Shown here: positions 35,107-43,309 of the stretch, one piece after another | Layout of the letters: each line of letters opens with the position of its first letter | Position numbering within the stretch: the first letter of the stretch is position 1 | Source of the DNA: Paenibacillus sinensis | Lineage (GTDB): Bacteria; Bacillota; Bacilli; Paenibacillales; Paenibacillaceae | DNA length: 64,000 bases | NCBI RefSeq assembly: GCF_019904155.1 | Contig: NZ_JAHCMB010000061.1 | Coordinates: 62,001-126,000 of the forward strand | Direction of reading: 5' to 3' | Program-made: the position numbers and the translations under genes | Notes under the pieces: generated by a model | Told to the model about the DNA's origin: nothing | Database searches by the model: none | What the model saw: the letters and a program-made list of their open reading frames with translations, nothing else

Positions 35107-35122
35107 CCGGAAACGTTTACGG
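35107..35122 (+). promoter_or_regulatory. LacI/CcpA-type operator over the transcription start
   Basis: CCGGAAACGTTTACGG is a near-palindrome with the central CG typical of LacI-family operators and 11 of 14 matches to the cre consensus TGWAANCGNTNWCA. It starts six bases after the -10, where binding would repress. The divergent LacI gene or CcpA are the candidate binders. Confidence 0.6.
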
Positions 35123-35162
35123 TTCTTGTTGAAAATTTTCGGGATATAGGAGATGAAATTTG

Positions 35163-36215
35163 ATGCAAGCGTTGAGATGGCATAATGTGAAGGACTTGAG
35201 GGTGGAGACAATCGATGAGCCGGAGGTCCTTCCCGGCAAGGTCAAAATCCGTGTGGAATGGTGCGGAATTTGCGGCAGCGATCTTCACGAATATGTGGCG
35301 GGTCCGATCTTTATCCCGAAGGATAAAGCCCATCCGTTGACCGGGGAAGCCGCTCCAATCGTTATGGGCCATGAATTCTCGGGGGAAATCGTCGAAGTCG
35401 GCGAAGACGTGAACCAGTTCAAGGTCGGCGACCGGGTTGTTGTTGAGCCGATCTTTGCATGCGGTACTTGCGAGGCGTGCAGACAGGGCAAATATAATCT
35501 CTGTGACAAAATGGGCTTCCTCGGACTGGCCGGAGGCGGCGGCGGTTTTTCCGAATACGTTTCCGTAAATGCTAATATGGTTTTCAAAATTCCGGATTCC
35601 TTGTCCTTCGAGCAGGGCGCTCTGGTCGAGCCGTCCGCTGTCGCGCTTCATGCCGTCCGTCAAAGCCAGTTGAAGGTCGGTGACAAAGCCGCCGTGTTCG
35701 GTGCAGGACCGATCGGGCTGCTGGTCATCGAGGCATTGAGAGCCTCCGGCGCCGCCGAGGTCTATGTTATCGAGCTGTCCGAGGAACGCAAGCAGAAGGC
35801 GATAGAACTTGGCGCCGTCGTCTTGGACCCGAGAGAATGCGATGTTGTGAAGGAGCTGCATGACCGTACTTACGGCGGTGTCGATGTCGCGTACGAGGTA
35901 ACGGGCGTTCCGTCCGTGCTGTCGCAATCGATCAATTCTACCAAACTGGGCGGCCAGGTGATGATCGTCAGTATTTTTGAAAAAGACGCTCCGATCACCC
36001 CGAACAATATCGTGCTGAAGGAGCGCAATATGACAGGCATTATCGGCTACCGCCACGTATTCCCCGCTGTCCTTAGTCTGATGGAACAGGGCTATTTCCC
36101 GGCGGACAAGCTTGTGACGAAGAAGATCAAGCTGAACGAAGTGATCGAGCAGGGCTTCGAGGCTCTGCTGAAAGAGAGAAACCAGGTCAAAATTCTCGTC
36201 TCGCCAAGACCTTAA
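35163..36215 (+). CDS. bdhA: Zinc-dependent (R,R)-butanediol dehydrogenase-type MDR enzyme
   Basis: A 350-residue medium-chain dehydrogenase. Zinc-site residues are seen in WCGICGSDLHEY (catalytic Cys), GHEFSGEIVEVG (His-Glu), and the structural-zinc set CGTCEACRQGKYNLC. GAGPIGLLVIEAL is the NAD loop. It best fits the (R,R)-butanediol dehydrogenase/acetoin reductase group (insert HPLTGEAAP), interconverting acetoin and 2,3-butanediol with NAD(H), though related polyol substrates are possible. The ATG at 35163 has AGGAG ten bases away. It is monocistronic, with a terminator at 36276. Confidence 0.85.
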   Translation: MQALRWHNVKDLRVETIDEPEVLPGKVKIRVEWCGICGSDLHEYVAGPIFIPKDKAHPLTGEAAPIVMGHEFSGEIVEVGEDVNQFKVGDRVVVEPIFACGTCEACRQGKYNLCDKMGFLGLAGGGGGFSEYVSVNANMVFKIPDSLSFEQGALVEPSAVALHAVRQSQLKVGDKAAVFGAGPIGLLVIEALRASGAAEVYVIELSEERKQKAIELGAVVLDPRECDVVKELHDRTYGGVDVAYEVTGVPSVLSQSINSTKLGGQVMIVSIFEKDAPITPNNIVLKERNMTGIIGYRHVFPAVLSLMEQGYFPADKLVTKKIKLNEVIEQGFEALLKERNQVKILVSPRP

Positions 36216-36275
36216 CGGGCTGGCTGTATTGAACTGTTGAACTAATCCCCTAGCATACACTTGCATTTGGCATCC

Positions 36276-36309
36276 GGGCCGTCCCCAATGGCTTGACTGG
36301 GGACGGCCC
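36276..36309 (+). terminator. Terminator after bdhA
   Basis: GGGCCGTCCCCA (36276-36287) pairs with TGGGGACGGCCC (36298-36309) over 12 bp, followed by TTCGTTCG. Confidence 0.75.
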
Positions 36310-36418
36310 TTCGTTCGTCCGGTGCTGAACCGGCCGCTCTGTAGTTGCTCTCTCATAGTCACTCTCTCATAGTTACACTTTCATCCATCACTCTTACCTA
36401 CGCCACTATTCCCAATGC

Positions 36419-37582
36419 CTAATTTTCCGCCACCGCAGGGCTTATCTCAAATCTCCATAACTTTCCCGAGAGATTGTAGGAGACCTCGATATCCGGCCAA
36501 CCGGAATGTGTGAATGTGGCGACTCCGGGAGCCTTTGGATTTTTCTTAAGCTGATAATCCTTTAGCTTCGAGCTGTAGGTAGAAGGCAGAATCCCTTCCG
36601 TCGCCGAGCGTATCTGCTGTTCACTGACCGCCAGCAGCTTCTTGTCCCGTTCGGCCTGCACCTTGGCGGAATCGGATTTCCCGTCGAACAGAGACGTATC
36701 GGTAATCCCGCATACAACCCGGGTAAAAGCATCCATCGTAACATAAGCCTCGCCTCCGAAGCGCAGTGTCAGCAAATCTATTGTCCCATTAACGGAGCGG
36801 TAGGCTCCCGTCACAGTCAGATTTGTCCGGTTCTTGTTCATGAACTTCAGTGCCTTGATCCCCTCTTCCGTTATTGGAGAATCCAGGGTTCCGACATCCG
36901 GCTCGAAGCTCATCAATTTAGTGTCCCCGTTAATGATTTCAACCCGTGCATCGGCTGCTCTGAATACAGTCCTCACCTCAATCTTCTCATCCCTGGCAGC
37001 ATCGTAATCGACATTGCGCGAAGCGGAGTAAGCAAAGTCTCCTTTATAGCCTAAACTCGCCATCACCGCTCTTGCTCCATCGCTTAATTTGCGGATACTC
37101 TGATCAGGTTTAAGCGAGCTTGTCACTTTCGCCTTCATCATCGCCCCCGTCTCCGTGCTGATCCAGAAATACGCGATGTTGTCACCCTCGCGGTATGTAT
37201 ACCGCATCAGCTTCTCATTCTTCACGCGCTCGGCGCCTTCAAACGGAAGAGAAATTCCCAGCAGATTTTGCAGCGCCTTATCCGCCGCCCTCTTCATATC
37301 CGCTTCCTTAACCGCCCCAGTGGCTGTAGAGAGAACATTGCCAGTTCCTCGGTAGCTTAAGAGCGAGCCATCCGCCGCCGCCCAGCCCAGTCCGGCAACC
37401 GTCAGTGCAATGCATGCGGCGACGGCCGTTTTCATATATGGATTTCCAACGGACTCCCGTGCTCTTCGGGGCTCGCCTTCGCGGATCGTCCGCAGCACAT
37501 TCTCCGCATGCTCCGCCGTAAATCCGCCCTTTTCAAAGGGGCCTTTCGCGGCCCGTTCGTACCATTCCGGTCTGCTGTCCAT
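36419..37582 (-). CDS. Membrane-anchored anti-sigma factor candidate
   Basis: A 387-residue protein with a short cytoplasmic N-terminus (about 48 residues, including FTAEHAENVLRTIREGEPRR), one membrane helix (TAVAACIALTVAGLGWAAA) and a 315-residue outer part with no catalytic motif that I recognise; its repeats of the form YTYREGDNIAYFWIS suggest PepSY/YcdB-like modules. It directly follows an ECF sigma gene with a TAATG junction, the standard arrangement of sigma/anti-sigma pairs. The anti-sigma role is inferred from that. Confidence 0.72.
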   Translation of the reverse strand: MDSRPEWYERAAKGPFEKGGFTAEHAENVLRTIREGEPRRARESVGNPYMKTAVAACIALTVAGLGWAAADGSLLSYRGTGNVLSTATGAVKEADMKRAADKALQNLLGISLPFEGAERVKNEKLMRYTYREGDNIAYFWISTETGAMMKAKVTSSLKPDQSIRKLSDGARAVMASLGYKGDFAYSASRNVDYDAARDEKIEVRTVFRAADARVEIINGDTKLMSFEPDVGTLDSPITEEGIKALKFMNKNRTNLTVTGAYRSVNGTIDLLTLRFGGEAYVTMDAFTRVVCGITDTSLFDGKSDSAKVQAERDKKLLAVSEQQIRSATEGILPSTYSSKLKDYQLKKNPKAPGVATFTHSGWPDIEVSYNLSGKLWRFEISPAVAEN

Positions 37583-38115
37583 TATCTCATCTCCTTCAGC
37601 ATGTGTTGGACTTTGCGGCGGGCGCGGTGAAGCCTGGACTTGACCGTCCCGGGCGACCAGCCCGTAAGCTCGGCGATTTCCCGGGTAGACATGCCATATT
37701 TCAAATCGAGAACAAGCACTTCCCGGAACCCGGCGGGCAGACCCATGATCATATCCCAGATTTCATTGATATGCATGCTGCTGAAATACTGCATTTCCGC
37801 CGAGGCCGCAACGACCGCCCCGCCGCCGGCACTTATTGTGATCTTCCCGTCCGGCAGCGCAGCAGTGTCTCCCCACAGGCTTTTTTTGAAGAAACGGGAT
37901 TTCCGGTGGGAAGATACGGCATTCCGCGCGATGGAGAACAGCCAAGTCTGAAAAGAGGACCTTCCCCGGTACGTCTCAATGCGGTAATAGCACTTCACAA
38001 ATACCTCCTGTGCCAGCTCATCCGCCAGCTCGCGGCTTGAAGTCAAATAGTAAATGTAATTCCAGACATCGCCGCCGTAGCGGTCCATCACGGCCCGAAG
38101 CATATCCTCGTCCAT
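37582..38115 (-). CDS. ECF-type RNA polymerase sigma factor
   Basis: About 177 residues with region 2 (YYLTSSRELADELAQEVFVKCYYRIETYRGRSSFQTWLFSIARNAV) and region 4 (LPAGFREVLVLDLKYGMSTREIAELTGWSPGTVKSRLHRARRKV). It recruits RNA polymerase to a small stress regulon. I prefer the ATG at 38115 (AAGGA ten bases upstream); a GTG at 38157 in frame would add 14 residues. The adjacent membrane protein is the likely anti-sigma. Confidence 0.9.
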   Translation of the reverse strand: MDEDMLRAVMDRYGGDVWNYIYYLTSSRELADELAQEVFVKCYYRIETYRGRSSFQTWLFSIARNAVSSHRKSRFFKKSLWGDTAALPDGKITISAGGGAVVAASAEMQYFSSMHINEIWDMIMGLPAGFREVLVLDLKYGMSTREIAELTGWSPGTVKSRLHRARRKVQHMLKEMR

Positions 38116-38241
38116 CTGAACGGCATCCTTCAAATATTCGAAATTCAATACATTCACCTCACCAGATTAGACGACATACAGACCGGAACGGTTCCCGCTT
38201 CCGTAATTTACATAAGATTATTATTGACTTTGGCCATAAAA

Positions 38242-38269
38242 AAAGCATCCCTTGAGTTAGGGATGCTTT
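38242..38269 (-). terminator. Terminator of the AraC-GyrI regulator transcript
   Basis: AAAGCATCCCT (38242-38252) pairs with AGGGATGCTTT (38259-38269). On the minus strand it runs into TTTTTTTATGG, a strong rho-independent terminator. Confidence 0.85.
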
Positions 38270-38526
38270 ATACTCCAGGCCCAACGCCTGCTGCTTGTTG
38301 ATCGCTGCTAGCTGCCCGCTGCTGAGTATTCGCGGCTTGCAACTTGCTGCCCGCTGCTTCAGCGTTCGCCGCTTGCCGCTCGTCACCCTGCAGTTCGCTA
38401 TTCGCCGTCCGCAGTTCAGCATTTGCCGTTTGGCGTTCACCGCCTCGTAGTTCAGCGTCACCGCTCACTGTTCGCTGCGGCTTAACGCTACTGCTTACAG
38501 CGCAGCCTTTTTCGAACAGAACACGC
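38270..38526 (-). repeat. Degenerate short-repeat tract in the 3' untranslated region
   Basis: Between the AraC-type stop and its terminator, the minus strand is a run of imperfect units such as GCGAACGCTGAA, GCAAATGCTGAAC, GCGAATAGCGAACTG and GCGGGCAGCAAG, spaced about 15-21 bases. A 66-codon frame (GTG at 38468) runs through it, but it has no ribosome binding site and encodes only low-complexity Ala/Gln/Asn-rich sequence, so I do not call a gene. Function unknown. The remainder of the gene-free stretch up to the sigma gene (38158-38241) shows nothing further. Confidence 0.55.
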
Positions 38527-39435
38527 CTATTCCGCCCGCTTCACCGGCCGCAGCACAGCATAACCGTAACCTTCCGGAAAGTGCCGCTGGTAGTCCTGCT
38601 TGTCCCCGGCTTCATCCCAGACATAGTCCAGCTCACCGGGATCGAAGCTCCAGGCTTTGTCCTCGACACCGCTCATGACCGAAGCATTATCCTTCATATA
38701 ATCAAACGGGGGATAATAGAACACCAGGTACTCGGATTCCGGAATAAGCCGGCATTCCATCCCGTCCGGAATATCACCGGCATAATTCGTGGATACCGGA
38801 ATTCCGTACAGATAGCCTTTTCTACCCTCCCGGTAAAACCAGCCGGCGGTCTGTCCCAGCTGTCCGGGCAGCGTGTGATGGGACATGCTCTCCAGCAGCC
38901 CGCTCACCTCGTCGCAGTCATGACCGTTCGCCCAAAAATCCCCGTAGTTGTCCGACTCCGCATCCCAGATCCCGATAAATTGATGGGCCGGTATTCGCTC
39001 AACTTTAACCTCTACCTCCTGAAGCTTAACCTCCGACATGAAGACACGCTCCTTCACCGCATAGTGATAAGGAGAGAAGACTTCGGCCCGGATCGACAAC
39101 GGAATCGGCTGCCTGGATTCCCGGTACGCAGCGGGCGTCATGCTGAAGGCTTTGACAAAAGACCGGGTAAACGCTTCCTGCGAGGAATAGCCGTACTTCA
39201 CGGCGATGTCGAGAAGGCGCAGCTCCGTATCCCTGACCTCCAGCGCGGCATGTGTAATGCGCCGGAGCCGCACATAATCGCGCAGAGTCATCCCCGTGAG
39301 CAGGTGAAACTGCCTTGTGCAGTAGTAAGGCGAATACCCCAGCCGTTCGGACATTTCCTGCAGCGTTGCCTTCGAATCCAGATGCTTCTCCACCCAATCT
39401 ACCATCATTTGGACCATTTCGTTCCATTCGTACAA
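38527..39435 (-). CDS. AraC-family regulator with GyrI-like effector domain
   Basis: A 302-residue protein. The first 110 residues are a double helix-turn-helix AraC domain (ATLQEMSERLGYSPYYCTRQFHLLTGMTLRDYVRLRR, then IAVKYGYSSQEAFTRSFVKAF). The rest is a GyrI-like small-molecule-binding domain (VKVERIPAHQFIGIWD, ECRLIPESEYLVFYYPP, DYVWDEAG), as in Rob- and SAV-type regulators. The TTG at 39435 has AAAGGAGGG nine bases away and is taken as start; ATG at 39417 is a fallback. Often such regulators govern drug-response genes, but no target is evident. Confidence 0.9.
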   Translation of the reverse strand: MYEWNEMVQMMVDWVEKHLDSKATLQEMSERLGYSPYYCTRQFHLLTGMTLRDYVRLRRITHAALEVRDTELRLLDIAVKYGYSSQEAFTRSFVKAFSMTPAAYRESRQPIPLSIRAEVFSPYHYAVKERVFMSEVKLQEVEVKVERIPAHQFIGIWDAESDNYGDFWANGHDCDEVSGLLESMSHHTLPGQLGQTAGWFYREGRKGYLYGIPVSTNYAGDIPDGMECRLIPESEYLVFYYPPFDYMKDNASVMSGVEDKAWSFDPGELDYVWDEAGDKQDYQRHFPEGYGYAVLRPVKRAE

Positions 39436-39455
39436 ACCGAAGTCCCTCCTTTCCC

Positions 39456-40763
39456 CTACATTTTAAAGGCTTGAGTCTTCCTAACGCTTGATACGAGTTG
39501 CGGTCCGTAACGCTCAGGAGATACGCCGTCCCGGTATTTGCGAAAAATGACGACGGCGTTATGTCCGCCGAAGCCGAAGGAATTGGACATGCCGATGTTC
39601 AGCTCCGCCGCCCGCGCGACATTCGGCACATAATCCAGATCGCATTCCGGATCAGGATGCTCAAGATTGATCGTCGGCGGAATAAGGCCCGCTTCCAGGC
39701 TCTTGACGAGAGCGATGGCTTCAGCCCCGCCGGCGGCCCCGAGCATATGCCCGGTCATCGACTTGTTGGCCGTCACCGGGATGCGGTAGGCATCCTCGCC
39801 GAACAGCGCCTTGATCGCCTTCGTCTCGGAGCGGTCGCCCAGCTCCGTACTCGTGGCGTGAGCGCTGATGACGTCAATCTCTCCAGGTTCGAGCCCGGCG
39901 GTACGCAGCGCCTGCTTCATAGCCCGGTACGCGCCCTCCCCTTCCGGGTGGGTAGCGACCATATGGTAAGCGTCGGAGCCTGCCCCGTAGCCGATCACCT
40001 CGGCGTAGATTCTCGCATCCCGCCGCTTCGCGTGCGACAGCGACTCCAGCACCAAAATGCCCGCGCCTTCACCGAGGACGAATCCGTCCCGCTTCGCGTC
40101 GAACGGCCTGCTGGCTCCCTGAATGTCATCATTCCGCACGGACAAGGCATGTGCGTTGCCGAAGCCAGCGAGAGAAATCTCGTTGACCGCCGCCTCCGCC
40201 CCGCCGGCCAGAATGACATCCGCTTCGCCGGAGCGGATAACCCGGAAGGCCTCGCCAATGGCCGTATTCCCGATGGAACAGGCGGTAACGGGCGACAGCG
40301 TCGGGCCCAGTGTTCCGAGGCGGATGCTGATCGTCGCAGCGGCCATGTTGGAGATCATCATCGGAACCAGCGTCGGACTGACCCGTTCCGGCCCGCGCTC
40401 CAGCAGCACCCGGTGCTGATCGAGCAGCGTGCCGATGCCCCCGATGCCCGAGCCGACATAGACGCCGACCTGTTCCATGTCCAGCGCCTCCTGCCTCAGT
40501 CCGGAGTCGGCCCATGCCTGATCGGCCGCAGCGGCCGCAAATTGGGTGAAGCGGTCCATGCGCCGCGCTTCCTTTCTCCCGAACAGGGCCTCGGCGTCGA
40601 AGCCCCGGACCTTCCCGGCGAACCTGGTCTTGTAAGCCTTCGTATCGAAGGCGTCGATTTCGCTGATGCCTGACCGCCCTTCCTTCAGTCCATCCCAGAA
40701 TTCCTCAACGCCGCTGCCGAGCGGCGACACGATTCCCATGCCAGTTATTACGACTCTTTCCAC
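39456..40763 (-). CDS. fabF: Beta-ketoacyl-ACP synthase II
   Basis: A 435-residue condensing enzyme that elongates acyl-ACP with malonyl-ACP. It has the start RVVITGMGIVSPLG, the active-site Cys in VTACSIGNTAIGEA, the two active-site His residues in SAHATSTELGD and NKSMTGHMLGAAGG, and the terminal GFGGHNAVVIFRKY. The C-terminus extends about 25 residues past the usual end (DGVSPERYGPQ and on). It stands alone without acpP or other fab genes and is divergent from an XRE regulator, so it may be a second, specially regulated FabF. Confidence 0.93.
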   Translation of the reverse strand: MERVVITGMGIVSPLGSGVEEFWDGLKEGRSGISEIDAFDTKAYKTRFAGKVRGFDAEALFGRKEARRMDRFTQFAAAAADQAWADSGLRQEALDMEQVGVYVGSGIGGIGTLLDQHRVLLERGPERVSPTLVPMMISNMAAATISIRLGTLGPTLSPVTACSIGNTAIGEAFRVIRSGEADVILAGGAEAAVNEISLAGFGNAHALSVRNDDIQGASRPFDAKRDGFVLGEGAGILVLESLSHAKRRDARIYAEVIGYGAGSDAYHMVATHPEGEGAYRAMKQALRTAGLEPGEIDVISAHATSTELGDRSETKAIKALFGEDAYRIPVTANKSMTGHMLGAAGGAEAIALVKSLEAGLIPPTINLEHPDPECDLDYVPNVARAAELNIGMSNSFGFGGHNAVVIFRKYRDGVSPERYGPQLVSSVRKTQAFKM

Positions 40764-40807
40764 GATTCAGCCCTCCAGCTCAAGTTATACCGCTATCATG
40801 CCATGCG

Positions 40808-40862
40808 TGTTATCCTATTACAAGTTGCTGTTTAAACTAGTATAATGAGTGCTAGGATAACA
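40808..40862. promoter_or_regulatory. Inverted repeats flanking the XRE promoter, between fabF and the regulator
   Basis: TGTTATCCTA (40808-40817) and TAGGATAACA (40853-40862) form a perfect 10-bp inverted repeat with a 35-bp gap. Inside lies TATAAT (40841-40846) with a weak -35 (TTACAA, 40818-40823) on the plus strand. The arrangement suggests a regulator-bound pair of sites serving both divergent genes. Confidence 0.6.
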
Positions 40863-40937
40863 GGTGAACGGAATCGCACTAACGATATCGCACTAAGGGA
40901 ATCAAAAGAATGGAATCGAGCATAGGGAGGAAGAATC

Positions 40938-41774
40938 ATGAACGATCAAGCCAGACTGGAGGCGCTGTCCGCCTTCCTGAAGGCCCAGCGCGCCAAAATC
41001 ACACCCGCTTCGGCCGGTCTGCCCGCCGGGGGCAGACGCAGAACGCCGGGCCTTCGGCGGGAAGAGGTCGCCCAGCTCGCGGGCGTCAGCACAACCTGGT
41101 ACACCTGGCTGGAGCAGGGACGCGACATCAAGGCGTCATCTTCGGTGCTGGAGAATATCGCCAAGGCGCTCCGGCTGACCGCCGATGAGAGGCGGTATCT
41201 CCAGTCGCTCGCGCTGGAATCCCATGTCAGCCCCCCGGCTCCGCCCGAGGAGCAGCCCGAAATCCGGCCGGCGCTGCTCAAGATTATCCGGGAACTTAAA
41301 TACTCCCCGGCCATCGTGATCGACCGCCGCTCCCGGATTGTCGGCTGGAACGACGCGGCCAGGCATGTCTTTCTCGATTTCGTGCAGGTCCCGGCGGAAG
41401 GCCGGAATCTGATCGAGCTTCTGTTCGCCCGCAAGGAGCTTCAGCGGCTGGCGGTGAACTGGGAGGATTTCGTAACCGGCTTCCTCGCGATCTTCCGGAC
41501 GTATTACGGACAGTATGTGGAGGATGAATGGTATCGCGACTTCCTGCGGCATATGAGCGGACAGTATCCGGATTTCGACCGGCTGTGGCAGAGAAGCACT
41601 GTGAACAGCGCCCCTGACGTGCTGATCGAATTCCGGCACGCGAAGGCGGGCAAAATGCTGTTCGAGCTGACCTCCATGCAGGTGCACGGCAGCGCCGATC
41701 TGCGCTGCCTCATCTACACGCCGTCATCCGAGCGGACGGAGCTGAAGCTGATGAAGATCATCCGGGAGGCTTAG
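40938..41774 (+). CDS. XRE regulator with MmyB-like ligand-binding domain
   Basis: A 278-residue regulator. Residues 10-85 form the helix-turn-helix with the family motif RRTPGLRREEVAQLAGVSTTWYTWLEQGRDI. Residues 100-270 are the MmyB ligand-binding domain (PAIVIDRRSRIVGWNDAAR, NLIELLF, and VHGSADLRCLIYTPSSE). MmyB-type proteins are thought to bind lipid-like ligands and often sit beside the genes they control; the divergent fabF fits that. The ATG has GGGAGGA upstream. Its stop overlaps the convergent amidohydrolase by four bases. Confidence 0.92.
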   Translation: MNDQARLEALSAFLKAQRAKITPASAGLPAGGRRRTPGLRREEVAQLAGVSTTWYTWLEQGRDIKASSSVLENIAKALRLTADERRYLQSLALESHVSPPAPPEEQPEIRPALLKIIRELKYSPAIVIDRRSRIVGWNDAARHVFLDFVQVPAEGRNLIELLFARKELQRLAVNWEDFVTGFLAIFRTYYGQYVEDEWYRDFLRHMSGQYPDFDRLWQRSTVNSAPDVLIEFRHAKAGKMLFELTSMQVHGSADLRCLIYTPSSERTELKLMKIIREA

Positions 41775-43114
41775 GCTTGCTCCAGCGGCGAGCGGACCAG
41801 CAGCCGCTTGATCGAAGCGTCCGCCTCGCGCAGCACTGTGTCCTTGTCGATCGTCTTCATCACGCCGCGCTCCATGACAAGCTTGCCGTTAATGATCGTG
41901 CTCTCCACGTCGGAGCGGGTTGCGGAATACACAATCCGCGAGACCGGATCGACGTCATAGGAAGGGAACGTATGAAAGTTGTTCAGATTGAGGATCGCCA
42001 GATCCGCTTTTTTCCCAACCTCCAGACTGCCGATTTCGTCCTCCAGGCCGACCGCCTTCGCTCCGCCGATTGTCGCCATCCGGAATACGGTCCGGGCATC
42101 CATCGCCGTCGGTCCGTGCTTCGGCTTCTGAATCAGAGCGGCCATCCGCATTTCTCCGAACATATCGAGGTTATTATTGCACGGGGCGCCATCTGCGCCA
42201 AGGCTCACCGACACATGCTCGTGAATCAGCCCCGGCGTGTCGGCGAAGCCGGACGCGAGCTTCATATTGGAGCCTGGACAATGGCTGACATGAACGCCCC
42301 GGTCACGCAGAATCCGCAGCTCCTCTTCGTCGAGCCAGACGCAGTGAGCCAGAATAAGCCGCTCGTTCGCCAGCCCGATATGATCAAGGTACACGATATT
42401 TCGCATGCCGGTCATCGCCTGCACAATCTCAATCTCGCCTAGATTCTCGGATGCGTGGGTATGCACATTGACCCCATAGCGTGCCGACAAATCACGGACC
42501 TCCTTCAGCAGCGGCTCGGTGCAGGAGACGACGAATCTCGGGGAAAAAGCGTACCGGATGCGGCCCCCGTCATAGCCGTTCCATTTCTCCAGCAAATCCA
42601 CGCTCTCCTGCAGCGAAGCTGCCGTGTCCTCCTGAAGCGCGGCGGGAATGTCATCTCCCTTCTGGTCCATCATCACCTTGCCGGAGAGGGCGCGGATGCC
42701 GCTCTTCGCGATAGCCTGAAACGCGTAATCGGTGTAGCGCACCGTCTCCATATCGACGATCGTCGTCGTCCCGCTGGATATCAATTCGCCGAGTCCGAGC
42801 ATGGCCGAGTAATAGAGCGATTCGCCGTCATGCGCCGCTTCCAGCGGCCAGATACGCTTGCGCAGCCAGTCCATCAGCTCCAGATCGTCCGCCTTCCCCC
42901 GGAAGAGCGTCTGGCACAGATGGATATGCGTCTGAACGAAGCCGGGAATCACCGTGCGGCCCGCGGCGTCCAGCACCTGCTCGCCTTGCAGCGGCGTCAG
43001 CCCGGCTCCGATTTCGGTGATCCGGTCATCCTTGATCCGAATATCCCCGTGTAAGATTTCCTCCCGTTCATTCATTGTGACAATCTGTGCATTCTTGATC
43101 AGAATACCGCTCAT
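41771..43114 (-). CDS. Purine-type amidohydrolase/deaminase (guanine or MTA/SAH/5'-deoxyadenosine deaminase group)
   Basis: A 447-residue cytosolic metal-dependent deaminase. The first metal pair is in GFVQTHIHLCQTLFRG; the third His in VHTHASE, then LAHCVWLDEEE and the catalytic Asp in SLGADGAPCNNNLDMFGEM. The substrate group includes MTA/SAH and deoxyadenosine deaminases and related guanine deaminases. A guanine-class aptamer in the leader makes guanine, or another purine of that shape, a good substrate candidate; that part is inference. The ATG at 43114 follows GGGGAG eight bases upstream; an earlier in-frame start at 43150 lies next to the leader terminator. Confidence 0.87.
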   Translation of the reverse strand: MSGILIKNAQIVTMNEREEILHGDIRIKDDRITEIGAGLTPLQGEQVLDAAGRTVIPGFVQTHIHLCQTLFRGKADDLELMDWLRKRIWPLEAAHDGESLYYSAMLGLGELISSGTTTIVDMETVRYTDYAFQAIAKSGIRALSGKVMMDQKGDDIPAALQEDTAASLQESVDLLEKWNGYDGGRIRYAFSPRFVVSCTEPLLKEVRDLSARYGVNVHTHASENLGEIEIVQAMTGMRNIVYLDHIGLANERLILAHCVWLDEEELRILRDRGVHVSHCPGSNMKLASGFADTPGLIHEHVSVSLGADGAPCNNNLDMFGEMRMAALIQKPKHGPTAMDARTVFRMATIGGAKAVGLEDEIGSLEVGKKADLAILNLNNFHTFPSYDVDPVSRIVYSATRSDVESTIINGKLVMERGVMKTIDKDTVLREADASIKRLLVRSPLEQA

Positions 43115-43152
43115 GACGATCTCCCCTCTCTGATTTATGCCCATATCCAAGC

Positions 43153-43193
43153 AAAAAGGCTACGAAAACATGCCTAGGCATATTCTCGTAGCC
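43153..43193 (-). terminator. Riboswitch-controlled terminator in the amidohydrolase leader
   Basis: GGCTACGAGAATATGC pairs with GCATGTTTTCGTAGCC on the minus strand (43193-43158): about 16 bp with a CTAG loop, followed by TTTTT (43157-43153). The 5' arm contains the 3' strand of the aptamer helix P1. Confidence 0.85.
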
Positions 43194-43250
43194 AGAAATT
43201 TACGGTTCCCGGTAGAAACCCTTAATCCAATCATTAAGGATATACGAAAA
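43183..43250 (-). ncRNA. Guanine-class purine riboswitch aptamer
   Basis: On the minus strand P1 is TTTTCGTA (43250-43243) with TACGAGAA (43190-43183). P2 is CCTTAAT/ATTAAGG with loop GATTGG, followed by the invariant J2/3 GTTTCTACC, P3 CGGGAA/TTTCTG and loop CCGTAAA. J3/1 reads GCT, so the specificity base 74 is C, which marks the guanine/hypoxanthine class and not the adenine class (U74). J1/2 and L2 are each one base shorter than in the B. subtilis xpt aptamer, so altered specificity is possible. Confidence 0.85.
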
Positions 43251-43271
43251 ATTTAAAATATGATTAGCCCC

Positions 43272-43301
43272 ATCTTAATTCAGGGACAGGTTATTTGTCA
43301 A
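43272..43301 (-). promoter_or_regulatory. Sigma-A promoter of the riboswitch leader
   Basis: On the minus strand TTGACA (43301-43296), 18 bp, TAAGAT (43277-43272). Transcription would begin about 15 bases before the aptamer. Confidence 0.65.
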
Positions 43302-43309
43302 TAAGAGTT

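Noticed and set aside
38268..38468. 66-residue Ala/Gln/Asn-rich minus-strand ORF
   Set aside because: No ribosome binding site; it follows a degenerate repeat tract and ends at the terminator hairpin.
43183..43250. Adenine-type riboswitch (U at position 74)
   Set aside because: Alignment with xpt and add aptamers places the C of GGCTACG at position 74, which marks the guanine class.
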